Made by a program: the position numbers and the translations under genes
In this document: positions 6,513 through 13,514 of the stretch, one piece after another
Layout: every line of letters begins with the position of its first letter
How positions within the stretch are numbered: the stretch's first letter is position 1
Notes under the pieces: generated by a model
What the model saw: only the letters and a program-made list of their open reading frames with translations
Database searches by the model: none
What the model was told of the DNA's origin: nothing
DNA from: a virus
DNA length: 25,116 nt
Direction: 5' to 3' (one strand)
IMG/VR virus record: IMGVR_UViG_3300022858_000343
Coordinates: 1 to 25,116 of that record

Positions 6513-8317
6513 TATTTCGTACCTCCTTGTTTCTCACCAACGGTAGGTTTATCCTGACCACGCATAGCGATTAAACTCTGAATCTGTCTTTCTTTGTCAA
6601 GCTCTGCTTTTATTTGTTTCATTTCTTCCTCATTGTTTAAAACCTCCTCAGCATCTAAGGTTTGGAATGTCCTCGCGAAACCCCTGATAATACCAGGAAG
6701 TTTTATGTGCATGCGAATTAACTCTTGTGGAAACGCACTGAGACTTTGAATTAACATAGCATAATCTTGTCGCTCAAATTCTGGAAGTTTCGGTGCAGCA
6801 GAACCAACCTCTATGGTAACATTAAATTCACCAGCAATGTCATCCCTTTTGATGTCTTCCCAAGCCAACCCCTCGTCTCCGGTTATCAACATTGCATCTT
6901 CATCTGTTAGGTTTGCCTGCATTGATTGAGATAGTTTTTTTCCAACAGATGCGGCAAAATCTTCTACCAAGGACTTCTTGTCTTCTTTCCTTATACCAGA
7001 TGCTTCTGATATTTTCGATGCCTCATATGCCGTTTTCCTTCTCTCAACCAACCCACGCTCACTTTCTGTTGCTCCACCAACTTCACGGAAATCTTCTTTA
7101 GACTGTTGGAAAGATGCGTAGATGGATGGTTCCAGTGGAGCATCTTTCACCACATCCATTACCTTATTAAGCGGAAGTTCCGTTACCTCAAATACAGTCC
7201 CGTCTCCACCTTTTTCAAAGGCCAGCTTGGAAGCCTCGTCTTTAAAGGTACTTGCGAGTATGGCATACTTTCTATTAAATCTTTTTGAATGATCTAATAT
7301 AAGACCACGGCCAATGTTGAAATCTTCCTGTATTGGAATAAGTGCTTTCATTTCTGACAATGGATATATCTCGTCCATAACAGAATAAAACACCAAGAAG
7401 GAATAAGGATGATCTTCTACACCATCTGGCAATTCATCGTTCCTAAGAAAATCCACGCAATCATCTGTTATAACCTTTATCTTTTTATTTTCAAGGTCAT
7501 ATATTTCATACAGGACAATCCTTTTCAGACTGTCCTTTAAGGTATCATTCCATTCTTCGTGTCCACGAATCTTTTCTTTCATTGAACGCTGAACATCAAA
7601 ACTTGCTTGTAATTTTTCTGTGTTTTTATATATCTTGTTTCCCTTTACGTCTGCTAAATCTTTGGTAATTTCTTCAATAATAAAACGGCCAGACTCAAAA
7701 TCCGTGTCACCTTCCGTGTCGAAAATAAAGTTCTTCGGAGAAACCCTACGACTAATAAACCTTTGGTTCGTAGAAATTTCTTCACGATCATCGGTCTTGA
7801 AGTTCCCAGTCTTGGCATCAATATCATAAATTTCTTTTCCACTCGCATCGTATCCAAGAATTGTATATTTCCCAAAGTTCTCGTTGGTTTCAAAATCTGA
7901 AACATAACCGGATTTCATCGCACCAAAGAAGAAATGTGCGTCCTTTATTGAGAATCGCATCTGCCTTTTCAGCGCAGACCCCATGTTCTCTGTTGCGTAA
8001 TAGTTCAGAAACTTCTCCATCTGCTTTGCAGACTTTACTGTATCAACTCCCTCAACCTTTCTTCTTGGACGAACAAACCATTTAGGATTCTGAAAATACA
8101 AAAACGGTAACTGTGAATTGATATGCGGGAAAATTAAATTAACCGTTGGTTTCTCTCCCAAGTTTACAACCCTATTTCCCCACTGTTTAGAATTGTAAAA
8201 ATCAAGATATACCTTGACTTCTTTTAACTTCGCATCACGTAGTTTCTTCCCACGCTCTATACGATCTTGCCAGATTTTAACTTCTGGGTCAATAATTTTC
8301 ATTGCAGTTTTAGTCAT
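6512..8317 (-). CDS. Portal protein
   Basis: A 601-aa protein, the expected size of a phage portal, encoded directly after the large terminase. The chosen start is ATG at 8317 (MTKTAMKIID), overlapping the terminase stop as TGATG; the codon before is a TTG. Portal-like traits are an N-terminal segment with 'GEKPTVNLIFPHINSQLPFLYFQNPKWFVRPR' (the clip/wing entry typical of P22/SPP1-like portals), the long middle beta/alpha region, 'MDEIYPLSEMKALIPIQEDFNIGRGLILDHSKRFNRKYAI' and a C-terminal helical crown ending in a Gln/Lys-rich tail. It should form the dodecameric ring for DNA passage and neck attachment. Family placement is by pattern and synteny. Confidence 0.88.
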   Translation of the reverse strand: MTKTAMKIIDPEVKIWQDRIERGKKLRDAKLKEVKVYLDFYNSKQWGNRVVNLGEKPTVNLIFPHINSQLPFLYFQNPKWFVRPRRKVEGVDTVKSAKQMEKFLNYYATENMGSALKRQMRFSIKDAHFFFGAMKSGYVSDFETNENFGKYTILGYDASGKEIYDIDAKTGNFKTDDREEISTNQRFISRRVSPKNFIFDTEGDTDFESGRFIIEEITKDLADVKGNKIYKNTEKLQASFDVQRSMKEKIRGHEEWNDTLKDSLKRIVLYEIYDLENKKIKVITDDCVDFLRNDELPDGVEDHPYSFLVFYSVMDEIYPLSEMKALIPIQEDFNIGRGLILDHSKRFNRKYAILASTFKDEASKLAFEKGGDGTVFEVTELPLNKVMDVVKDAPLEPSIYASFQQSKEDFREVGGATESERGLVERRKTAYEASKISEASGIRKEDKKSLVEDFAASVGKKLSQSMQANLTDEDAMLITGDEGLAWEDIKRDDIAGEFNVTIEVGSAAPKLPEFERQDYAMLIQSLSAFPQELIRMHIKLPGIIRGFARTFQTLDAEEVLNNEEEMKQIKAELDKERQIQSLIAMRGQDKPTVGEKQGGTK

Positions 8318-9870
8318 CAATACACCTGCGCCCCTAAGTGATTGTTCACTTGTTCGAGAATACTGCCAACATTTATCTTTTCACGTTGATCTTTTGCACG
8401 GCCCAACCTTCTTTTCCACAAGTGTAAAGAATTTCTGTCATACTCTGGTACTGATGTTTCCCTGCCAGAAGGTTTAACAACTTCCAATAACATTTGTTCT
8501 GCATCAGCCAAGTCGTCCCTTCTTGATTTCGGAAACCTCAACAACTCACTCTCACACTCTCCACCCTGCATTGCCCTAACGTGCCAAACCCAACCACCCT
8601 CATACCACGGTTGTAATTGTTTTATAAGATATTCTTTATTCTGTCCAGTGTTCTTACCAAGTGGCTCAAAGGTTACATGCTCCCTTGTATCCCTCATTCT
8701 TTTTTTAATAAAAGACCATAACATTTTTTCTACAAGAGATTTCTGGCCAGCAAACTTCACACATTCCCACTTGGCATATAGTTCAAAAATCTTATCTATA
8801 AATTTGGTCGGGTCTATCTGCTCATGGAATGTTTCCAAAATGTACAAGTTCTCATCCGCATCAAGCATCCCAATTACTATAGCTGAAAAATCGTTCCTTC
8901 CTTCTTCCGTTGCCCCATCAATTGCCATGTATGTCAAACCAATTGGCACGGTAACATCATCATCACGAACTAAAGATTTTCTGTCCGGTCGAATGTCAAA
9001 ATAATGATTCTTAAAATACCTCTCCTTAAATACAGCGTCTTCTTGTGAAATCGGTTCATTCATATACAAACAGGAAAAAAGATAACTTCCCATTTTCTTA
9101 CCTTGTTTAATTTTATTTAATTCTTCGAGTGAATACCTCTCTGGAAATGTAGCCTCACCGTCCAGTATGGCAGGAACCTTGATAAGTTCAATGTCCGGGT
9201 CTTCCTCAAGATCACCATACAAATCATAATCATCCCACCGTGTTCCCACTACGTCCATTGGCGAGTGAGGGTTATCACGGAGTGGAAAGAGAGCACGATA
9301 GAAATCCTTTGCCTTATCCATCTGGTCTTTCGTGGTTGTATTTTCTCTGGTTACGAGATCGTCAATAATAAGATGGTCGAAATGCCGACTCGTAAGTGTC
9401 GAATCCGCTCCAAACGCCTCAAACGTGCTCTCCATCACTGGACGCCCGCCACGATTAGGTATTTCAATCGCACTCTCAGTCCACTTTGTTTCTGGTGACA
9501 GCGCCTTCTGCGGGCAATACTCAGGAAAAAGGAGGCGGAATTTCTTGTTCACTAAGTATGGACTCCCGATCGCTGTCACCATTGACTTCGCATTAGCCAC
9601 AACCGCAGAGCATATCGCTATACGAATCCCCGGCGTGTTAAGTTGCAGACTAATAGACTGCGTTATCGTAACATTCGTTGTCTTAAAGAACCCACGTGGA
9701 ATTAACCACAACCTAATATCCTTTTTCCTCGGCTCGTCTAATTTCCTGCAAATGTACTTGTAATGAAACCCCAGTGTCAAATCATCAAACCCAAGCAGGT
9801 CTTTCGCCAAAAGGTAATGACTGCTCTTATACTTCTCTCTGAGAATTTTATCCTGCTCAGTTAAGGCCAT
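8317..9870 (-). CDS. terL: Terminase large subunit
   Basis: A 517-aa DNA-packaging motor. The ATPase has the deviant Walker A PRGFFKTT (residues 58-65) and Walker B LIIDD (167-171). The C-terminal RNase H-like nuclease has an acidic first strand (YMAIDGATEEGRNDFSAI, Asp 318) and a final 'DDLADA' (about 452-457). The start at 9870 (MALTEQDKIL) has GGAG six bases upstream; it overlaps the terS stop by 14 nt. The longer ORF reading to 9888 lacks a site. It should cut concatemers and pump DNA through the portal. It is complete in this window. Confidence 0.95.
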   Translation of the reverse strand: MALTEQDKILREKYKSSHYLLAKDLLGFDDLTLGFHYKYICRKLDEPRKKDIRLWLIPRGFFKTTNVTITQSISLQLNTPGIRIAICSAVVANAKSMVTAIGSPYLVNKKFRLLFPEYCPQKALSPETKWTESAIEIPNRGGRPVMESTFEAFGADSTLTSRHFDHLIIDDLVTRENTTTKDQMDKAKDFYRALFPLRDNPHSPMDVVGTRWDDYDLYGDLEEDPDIELIKVPAILDGEATFPERYSLEELNKIKQGKKMGSYLFSCLYMNEPISQEDAVFKERYFKNHYFDIRPDRKSLVRDDDVTVPIGLTYMAIDGATEEGRNDFSAIVIGMLDADENLYILETFHEQIDPTKFIDKIFELYAKWECVKFAGQKSLVEKMLWSFIKKRMRDTREHVTFEPLGKNTGQNKEYLIKQLQPWYEGGWVWHVRAMQGGECESELLRFPKSRRDDLADAEQMLLEVVKPSGRETSVPEYDRNSLHLWKRRLGRAKDQREKINVGSILEQVNNHLGAQVY

Positions 9871-10381
9871 TGCAATCTCCAATGGCATCCATCATATAAG
9901 AACCATCTTCTGCTTGCTCAAACTCAACAATGCTTTCTTCCAGTTTCTCCACTTCCATAATAGAATTTTTAACAATTTCAAATTTATCGTCTGCCAAGAC
10001 CGATTCCACGAACCTTCTCTTTTCTGAGGCTTCGTCCATTAAGTGTGCGTGAAGCAACATAGCTTTTCGCTTAATCCAATTGTCACTTGAATCCAATCCA
10101 TCTTTGATTATTTGGATGATCTGGTCTAAGGCCAAGACAAACTGCACACCCACTTCCTCTCTCAGTCTGTTGCGGTCAACCATGACTGCGTATTTCAGCC
10201 CGATCTCTGCATACCTTATTGCTTCTCCCAAATCTTTTCCAACAAGCTCCGGCAATAACTTCGAGTACACATCGTTGACGGTTAAGCCAGCCATATTGGC
10301 AAGGGTGGTAATTGGCCTTGACAGAATCTGTCTGTCTTGTTGTAAATGATCAACTATCGAAAGTGCCAGCACCTGTCCCAT
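9857..10381 (-). CDS. Probable terminase small subunit
   Basis: A 174-aa mainly helical protein, the first gene of the structural operon, right after its promoter and directly upstream of terL. The sequence 'LTVNDVYSKLLPELVGKDLGEAIRYAEIGLKYAVMVDRNRLREEVG' suggests an N-terminal helical DNA-binding domain followed by oligomerising helices, and the C-terminus is very acidic (EVEKLEESIVEFEQAEDGS), as in many TerS proteins that contact TerL. The helix-turn-helix is not clear enough to call. The gene's role as TerS is inferred from order, size and composition. A GAGGG site precedes the ATG at 10381. Confidence 0.7.
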   Translation of the reverse strand: MGQVLALSIVDHLQQDRQILSRPITTLANMAGLTVNDVYSKLLPELVGKDLGEAIRYAEIGLKYAVMVDRNRLREEVGVQFVLALDQIIQIIKDGLDSSDNWIKRKAMLLHAHLMDEASEKRRFVESVLADDKFEIVKNSIMEVEKLEESIVEFEQAEDGSYMMDAIGDCNGLN

Positions 10382-10405
10382 TTTCTACTATCCCTCTTTC
10401 CCCGA

Positions 10406-10434
10406 ACTCTACGCCCATATATAAAGGATGTCAA
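10406..10434 (-). promoter_or_regulatory. Promoter of the structural operon
   Basis: On the minus strand TTGACA (10434-10429) and TAGAGT (10411-10406) are separated by exactly 17 nt. This is a perfect -35 with a 4/6 -10 hexamer, and the predicted start would lie about 18 nt upstream of the terS ATG, leaving room for its GAGGG site. It fits a bacterial sigma70-type promoter. The spacer also contains TTTATATA, which by itself looks like an archaeal TATA box about 25 nt before the same start, so the host domain cannot be decided from this element. Confidence 0.65.
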
Positions 10435-10545
10435 GAAAAAAATTCAAAAAAAGGAAAAAAAATTAAAAGCGTAAGCAGAATAGGGGTTTAGGTGTATAGT
10501 AAAAAAAGTTCAGTGGTGAGAAAGAAAAAATGGTTCAAAAAATAT

Positions 10546-10575
10546 TTGAGGTGGGGGTTTGAGGCTATATATAAT
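10546..10575 (+). promoter_or_regulatory. Possible weak rightward promoter
   Basis: TTGAGG (10546-10551) and a perfect TATAAT (10570-10575) are 18 nt apart. The transcript would begin at the C8-GGA-G5 hairpin (about 10580-10595) and run through the ACTTCYA repeats towards 10835. The -35 is poor, so this could be only an AT-rich match. Confidence 0.3.
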
Positions 10576-10617
10576 AAGACCCCCCCCGGAGGGGGCTGGG
10601 TAGGGGTAGGCGTTTCT

Positions 10618-10654
10618 ACTTCTACACGCACTTCTAATACTTCCACTACTTCCA
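10618..10654 (+). repeat. Four ACTTCYA short direct repeats
   Basis: ACTTCTA at 10618 and 10630, then ACTTCCA at 10639 and 10648, spaced 12, 9 and 9 nt. The region is pyrimidine-rich. Such regular 7-mers can be protein-binding iterons or operator sites, or simple-sequence drift. Confidence 0.45.
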
Positions 10655-10706
10655 CTAAAAGCAAGTTTCTCACCTGTCTAACATAGTTTTGACCCTTTTA
10701 CGCCGT

Positions 10707-10725
10707 CTAAGCCTAAGTCGCTTAG
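10707..10725. promoter_or_regulatory. 6-bp inverted repeat, possible operator
   Basis: CTAAGC and GCTTAG flank a 7-nt spacer. It lies about 50 nt upstream of the rightward -35 at 10776. This is a candidate operator half-site pair for a dimeric regulator; short dyads also occur by chance. Confidence 0.35.
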
Positions 10726-10775
10726 CTATCGGGCTAATAAAAATCGTCTATAGGCCCGGATATCGAAAAAAAACC

Positions 10776-10804
10776 TTGCTTTAGTTAGTCGATAGGCGTA
10801 TAAG
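10776..10804 (+). promoter_or_regulatory. Promoter for the small rightward operon
   Basis: TTGCTT (10776-10781) and TATAAG (10799-10804) are 17 nt apart, 4/6 and 5/6 matches to sigma70-type hexamers. The predicted start near 10811 leaves a short leader ending in AAAGGAG before the ATG at 10835. Confidence 0.6.
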
Positions 10805-10834
10805 TATAGATAATAAATAGAAAGGAGATAAGAC

Positions 10835-10993
10835 ATGGATGAGAACATACAGGAGAATTTGAGGTTGTTGCTTTACCGCGCGATTGAACTAATTCACAAT
10901 TATCAGTCTCACGAGAATCAAAATGGTCACCTTCCACTTTTAGACGCGGAACGTAATATCGGTATAGCCTTAGAGCTTATTGATAGTGACTAA
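10835..10993 (+). CDS. Small hypothetical protein, 52 aa
   Basis: Not recognised. The frame MDENIQENLRLLLYRAIELI is preceded by AAAGGAG and a good promoter, and ends TAA at 10991. It is acidic and probably two helices (ENLRLLLYRAIELIHNYQSH and AERNIGIALELIDSD), with no cysteines or membrane segment. As the first rightward gene it may be an early regulator or host-takeover protein, on position alone. It is below the length of most automatic gene calls but has both transcription and translation signals. Confidence 0.65.
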   Translation: MDENIQENLRLLLYRAIELIHNYQSHENQNGHLPLLDAERNIGIALELIDSD

Positions 10994-11085
10994 CAAATAC
11001 AAAATAGGAGAGGAGGCGGACAGAACAGGCGGCAAAGATGAAGTCAAACGTAAACGCACCACCAACCAGAATGGAGGTTTTAAAC

Positions 11086-11529
11086 ATGACAGCAAACACA
11101 GAAGCTAAAAGCACATTGGTATTTGAAGGTAAAGAGTACAGTCTTGAGGAAATTCAGGAAATTCAGAAATCAGTTTCTGAAATGACTAAGCTCGTAAAAG
11201 AAGCCAAGAAGGAGGGTATAATTGCTAAAAAGGTCATTGCGAAAGTGGATGATCCGCGCAAGCTACTTCTTGCTGACCTTTTCAGAGGTACGATCGAATC
11301 GAATTTTACTGACATAGTCGGACTCTTCACTGAAACGAAAACCGCCGAAAAGCCTGAAGGTAACATTGGAATCAATATCATGATATCAGGTATTGAATTT
11401 GACGTCCAGTTACTTTCCGGTAGGGCACGTGACGAAAAGGTGAAAATTGCCAAGATGGCAAAAGCTGAAGCAAAAGCTGAAGCTGAACTGGAAAGGGTCA
11501 CCGCACCAGAATCTGAAGACACTGAATAA
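11086..11529 (+). CDS. Hypothetical acidic/lysine-rich protein, 147 aa
   Basis: No family recognised. The start at 11086 (MTANTEAKST) follows GGAGGT at seven bases. An ATG at 11038 in the same frame would add 16 residues with a weaker AGGCGG site and cannot be excluded. The N-terminal half is helical and charged (SLEEIQEIQKSVSEMTKLVKEAKKEGI), the middle has 'DDPRKLLLADLFRGTIESNFTDIVGLF', and the C-terminus is an Ala/Glu/Lys repeat (KMAKAEAKAEAELERV) likely to form a long helix, then an acidic tail. The gene is closed by a rho-independent terminator 21 nt after its stop, so it ends the small operon begun at 10776. A coiled-coil oligomer is likely; function unknown. Confidence 0.75.
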   Translation: MTANTEAKSTLVFEGKEYSLEEIQEIQKSVSEMTKLVKEAKKEGIIAKKVIAKVDDPRKLLLADLFRGTIESNFTDIVGLFTETKTAEKPEGNIGINIMISGIEFDVQLLSGRARDEKVKIAKMAKAEAKAEAELERVTAPESEDTE

Positions 11530-11549
11530 ATTCACACAGTTCTAAAATT

Positions 11550-11581
11550 ATGGGAGTCAGAATATTGACTCCCATTTTTTT
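11550..11581 (+). terminator. Rho-independent terminator
   Basis: A perfect 10-bp stem (ATGGGAGTCA / TGACTCCCAT) with the 6-nt loop GAATAT is followed by seven T. It lies 21 nt after the stop of the 147-aa gene and ends the small rightward operon. Confidence 0.92.
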
Positions 11582-11672
11582 ATGTCAACCTCTTTTTTGT
11601 CACCAAGTATCTTACCACCACAATATTAAAAATTCCTTTTTGTCACTCACTGTGTTTTTAGACCTTTTTTAC

Positions 11673-11801
11673 AACACGTGTTACAAAAAGAGCATCCCTA
11701 CTTTTACCCTGTGATACAACACGCTTTTAGCCTATATTCGACTTTTAGCATATAGCCTCTAACCTATACTCTCAAAGGATTACCTCATATTAGTGTTGTA
11801 T
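11673..11801. repeat. Iterated ACAACAC/GTGTTGT motif
   Basis: The motif occurs as part of the 10-bp palindrome AACACGTGTT (11673-11682), then as ATACAACAC (11714-11722), and in the opposite direction as GTGTTGTAT (11793-11801). The last two are an exact 9-bp inverted repeat. The second and third enclose two CTTTTAGC repeats 18 nt apart (11724, 11742). Such arrangement suggests binding sites for a dimeric protein. Confidence 0.5.
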
Positions 11802-11837
11802 AACAGTTTTTTTACTTCCTTCTATCCTTTCCTATAT

Positions 11838-11908
11838 AAAAAAAAATAAAAAAAAGAAAAAAAAAAAAAAAAAAAAACAAGAAAAAAAAAAAAAAAAAAA
11901 AAAAAAAA
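11838..11908 (+). repeat. 71-nt poly(A) tract
   Basis: All A except T at 11847, G at 11856, C at 11878 and G at 11881; the last uninterrupted run is 27 A (11882-11908) and the one before 21 A. A pyrimidine-rich strand segment precedes it. It could be a DNA-unwinding or curved element, a nucleosome-free type spacer, or an assembly/sequencing problem in a homopolymer. Confidence 0.95.
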
Positions 11909-12048
11909 GGACAATAACACGATATAAGTATCATATATAATATAACAACAATATCAATGAAAAAATAAAGAGTGAGAGGAAAATAAAAAATAGTTTTATA
12001 TATACCCGGCACTCCGAGACGAAAACAAAAAAACTGCGATGAAACACG

Positions 12049-12137
12049 AATCTGAGCTATCCCTTTGTCAGTATAGGTTTGCGAGGTTTTCTTAAAATCA
12101 GAAAATCGCCTTTCAAATCTGAGCTATTCCTTTGTCA
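12049..12137 (+). repeat. 22-nt direct repeat pair
   Basis: Copies at 12049-12070 and 12116-12137 share AATCTGAGCTAT-CCTTTGTCA with one mismatch (C or T). Their starts are 67 nt apart, and a hairpin lies between them. No coding frame crosses them convincingly. Confidence 0.85.
12081..12109 (+). ncRNA. Hairpin between the 22-nt repeats
   Basis: GCGA-GG-TTTTCT pairs with AGAAAA-TCGC around the loop TAAAATC, giving ten pairs with a 2-nt bulge. No U tract follows, so it is not a simple terminator. It could be part of an RNA leader or a DNA structure at an origin; transcription has not been shown, and 'ncRNA' is used only as the nearest type. Confidence 0.4.
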
Positions 12138-12278
12138 TCATGGGCTCCCGCAGTTCGTGTCAGATCACAAGAGATTTTGAGTAAAAAGTGAACTTGTAGT
12201 TTTGTTACGCTCACTGCTATATTTTGTTCAAAACAAGCAACACGCATACCCCAGATCAGAAAAGAAAACCGGAAAACA

Positions 12279-12368
12279 TAATAAAATCAGGTACTTATGC
12301 AAGGTCAGCGGATTAGGAAAAACCGGATAGCAAAAAGAGGCTCGAAAACTTAATAAAATCAGGTACTT
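12279..12368 (+). repeat. 18-nt direct repeat pair upstream of the early promoter
   Basis: TAATAAAATCAGGTACTT occurs exactly at 12279-12296 and 12351-12368, 72 nt apart, each followed by GCAA (directly or after AT). The second copy ends nine bases before the -35 of the putative early promoter, a natural place for an activator site. AAACCGGA also recurs nearby (about 12267 and 12321). Confidence 0.85.
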
Positions 12369-12377
12369 GCAAAGACC

Positions 12378-12406
12378 TTGCTTTTCTTTTCGGTTTAAGA
12401 TAGACT
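12378..12406 (+). promoter_or_regulatory. Probable promoter of the replication operon
   Basis: TTGCTT (12378-12383) and TAGACT (12401-12406) lie 17 nt apart. The -35 is the same as in the promoter at 10776, and the -10 resembles the TAGAGT of the structural promoter. It is the last good candidate before the operon that begins at 12482 and lies just after the 18-nt repeat. Confidence 0.5.
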
Positions 12407-12481
12407 ATCCTCTATATACAGTAGATTTTGAGATTGCCGGTATGCCGCCGGACAGAACACAACATAACACAGGAGGACAAA

Positions 12482-12967
12482 ATGTCAAAAAGTGTGAGAA
12501 ACAAGGAACCGCAAGATGTAACCACGCTGGACATAAAACAACTTGACCTGCGTGATTTACCCAACGGGAAGCATAAGAAAAATGCTTTTCAACAACTTCA
12601 ACGTATCATCAGAGCACCAAACGCGGCAAAGGAAGTTGTGCATGAAATCCTTTCCATTCTGATTCTGGAAGCAGACAGGAAAATAAACCAGCTGGAGAAA
12701 ATCAAGAAACTCCACATAGTACGATTCCGCCAGATGCAATTCAAAGCAGTCGAGGACTTCAAGAACATTGAGAAGGTGAGATTTTTTGAAGCTCATAAGA
12801 CTGAAATCGCGAAAAAACAATTTACATCTGAAATGGTTCATGAGTTGGAAGTGATAAAGAAACGTGAGCTATACAGTTGTTACAAGCTCAGCAAGCTGAA
12901 AGTTTCTGCTATAGACTGCACCACGTGCAACAGAAGACATTCTTGCTGGAGGGGAGGCAAACCATGA
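12482..12967 (+). CDS. Hypothetical early protein with C-terminal Cys cluster, 161 aa
   Basis: Not recognised. The start at 12482 (MSKSVRNKEPQ) follows AGGAGG at good spacing; the longer frame to 12428 lies in the leader. The body is helical and charged, with coiled-coil character (about residues 55-130: EILSILILEADRKINQLEKI). It ends with 'CTTCNRRHSCW', a small Cys cluster that could bind zinc. It is the first gene of the long rightward operon, and its stop overlaps the start of the next (ATGA). A leader motif CGGACAGAACA (12449-12459) recurs before the gene at 11086. It could be an early DNA- or protein-binding factor, without direct evidence. Confidence 0.75.
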   Translation: MSKSVRNKEPQDVTTLDIKQLDLRDLPNGKHKKNAFQQLQRIIRAPNAAKEVVHEILSILILEADRKINQLEKIKKLHIVRFRQMQFKAVEDFKNIEKVRFFEAHKTEIAKKQFTSEMVHELEVIKKRELYSCYKLSKLKVSAIDCTTCNRRHSCWRGGKP

Positions 12968-13107
12968 AAACCAAACAAGAATTTGAACTTCCGGGACTAA
13001 CGAGCAACAACAGAATAAAAGCAATTAAACTTTACACCAAACCAACGAGAGAGAGAACACCGGCAGAACGGCGGGAACTCGAATTGTTGGTTGAAAGGGG
13101 AGGTTGA
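12964..13107 (+). CDS. Small hypothetical protein, 47 aa
   Basis: A 47-aa frame starting MKTKQEFELPGLTSNNRIKA. The ATG overlaps the upstream stop (ATGA) and GGAGG lies at the end of the upstream gene. It is basic in the middle (IKLYTKPTRERTPAERRELELLVERGG) and probably a short helix at the C-terminus. The next gene begins one base after its stop. The coupling supports translation; no function can be proposed. Confidence 0.6.
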   Translation: MKTKQEFELPGLTSNNRIKAIKLYTKPTRERTPAERRELELLVERGG

Positions 13108-13108
13108 A

Positions 13109-13477
13109 ATGCAAGAACAAGAATACGAGAAAAATCATGAAGGACATGTTGAATTGTGGAATTGGTTATCTCACCACCCAAACAAAGGAAAATCACAATG
13201 GCCTGGATGGGAGATAAACGGTGGGATATGGCCAGAAGTTGAAGCGGATTGTTATGCATGTAAAGTCAGCAGGGATCCCGCCTGTAGGGATTGTCCTATA
13301 ATGTGGGGTGAAGAAACCATCAATGGTAAAATGCAGTGTGGACATGATGATTCGCCATATAGCAAGTGGTCTTTGGCCAAATCTCCCAAAACCCACGAGA
13401 AGTATGCCGCCCTTGTTAGGGATGCGGTATGGATACCATATGAAGAATGGCTTGAAATGGTCATGGAGATAGTATAA
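13109..13477 (+). CDS. Cys-rich phage hypothetical protein, 122 aa
   Basis: The start is ATG at 13109 (MQEQEYEKNHEGHVELWNWL), with GGGGAGG upstream. The centre carries 'CYACKVSRDPACRDCPIMWG' and a later 'CGHDDSPYSKW' (five Cys in all, plus His), the layout of a zinc-binding module that I recall from many phage proteins of unknown function (Cys-x2-Cys, Cys-x2-Cys-Pro, then Cys...PYxxW). The C-terminus is helical (THEKYAALVRDAVWIPYEEW). No enzyme motif is seen. It is likely a small zinc-binding regulator or accessory of early infection. Confidence 0.7.
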   Translation: MQEQEYEKNHEGHVELWNWLSHHPNKGKSQWPGWEINGGIWPEVEADCYACKVSRDPACRDCPIMWGEETINGKMQCGHDDSPYSKWSLAKSPKTHEKYAALVRDAVWIPYEEWLEMVMEIV

Positions 13478-13514
13478 CCATGAAGATTGGATTAAATTGT
13501 AAACAGGAGGTAAT

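Larger units (their letters stand above)
10382..10834. other. Divergent control region between the two arms
   Basis: About 450 bp without a convincing gene between the leftward structural and rightward genes. It holds the structural promoter, a possible rightward -10 (TATAAT, 10570-10575), a C8/G5 tract, four ACTTCYA copies, a 6-bp dyad at 10707-10725, a weaker dyad (TATCGGGC / GCCCGGATA, 10727-10762) and the rightward promoter 10776-10804. The density of elements suggests regulation of the early/late decision, by inference. Confidence 0.6.
11530..12481. other. Long non-coding region (candidate origin/control)
   Basis: About 950 bp with no plausible gene on either strand. In order it holds: the terminator; TTTTTGTCAC twice (11594-11603, 11637-11646); the palindrome AACACGTGTT (11673-11682); ATACAACAC (11714-11722) facing GTGTTGTAT (11793-11801); CTTTTAGC-TATA twice (11724, 11742); a 71-nt poly(A) tract; two pairs of longer direct repeats with a hairpin between the first pair; and a probable promoter. 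This composition is unusual for a compact phage and fits a replication origin or master control region by inference. Confidence 0.7.

Noticed and set aside
10580-10600. C8-GGA-G5 hairpin as a terminator
   Set aside because: It lacks a U tract and lies in the middle of a control region just after a possible -10, so a terminator call is unsupported.
10492-10686. 64-aa plus-strand frame in the divergent region
   Set aside because: It begins at GTG, crosses the C/G tract and the ACTTCYA repeats, has a low-complexity Ser/Thr end, and its frame explains nothing; it reads better as control DNA.
11812-12012. 66-aa minus-strand frame
   Set aside because: It is mostly Phe from the poly(A) tract read backwards, with no ribosome site or conserved pattern.
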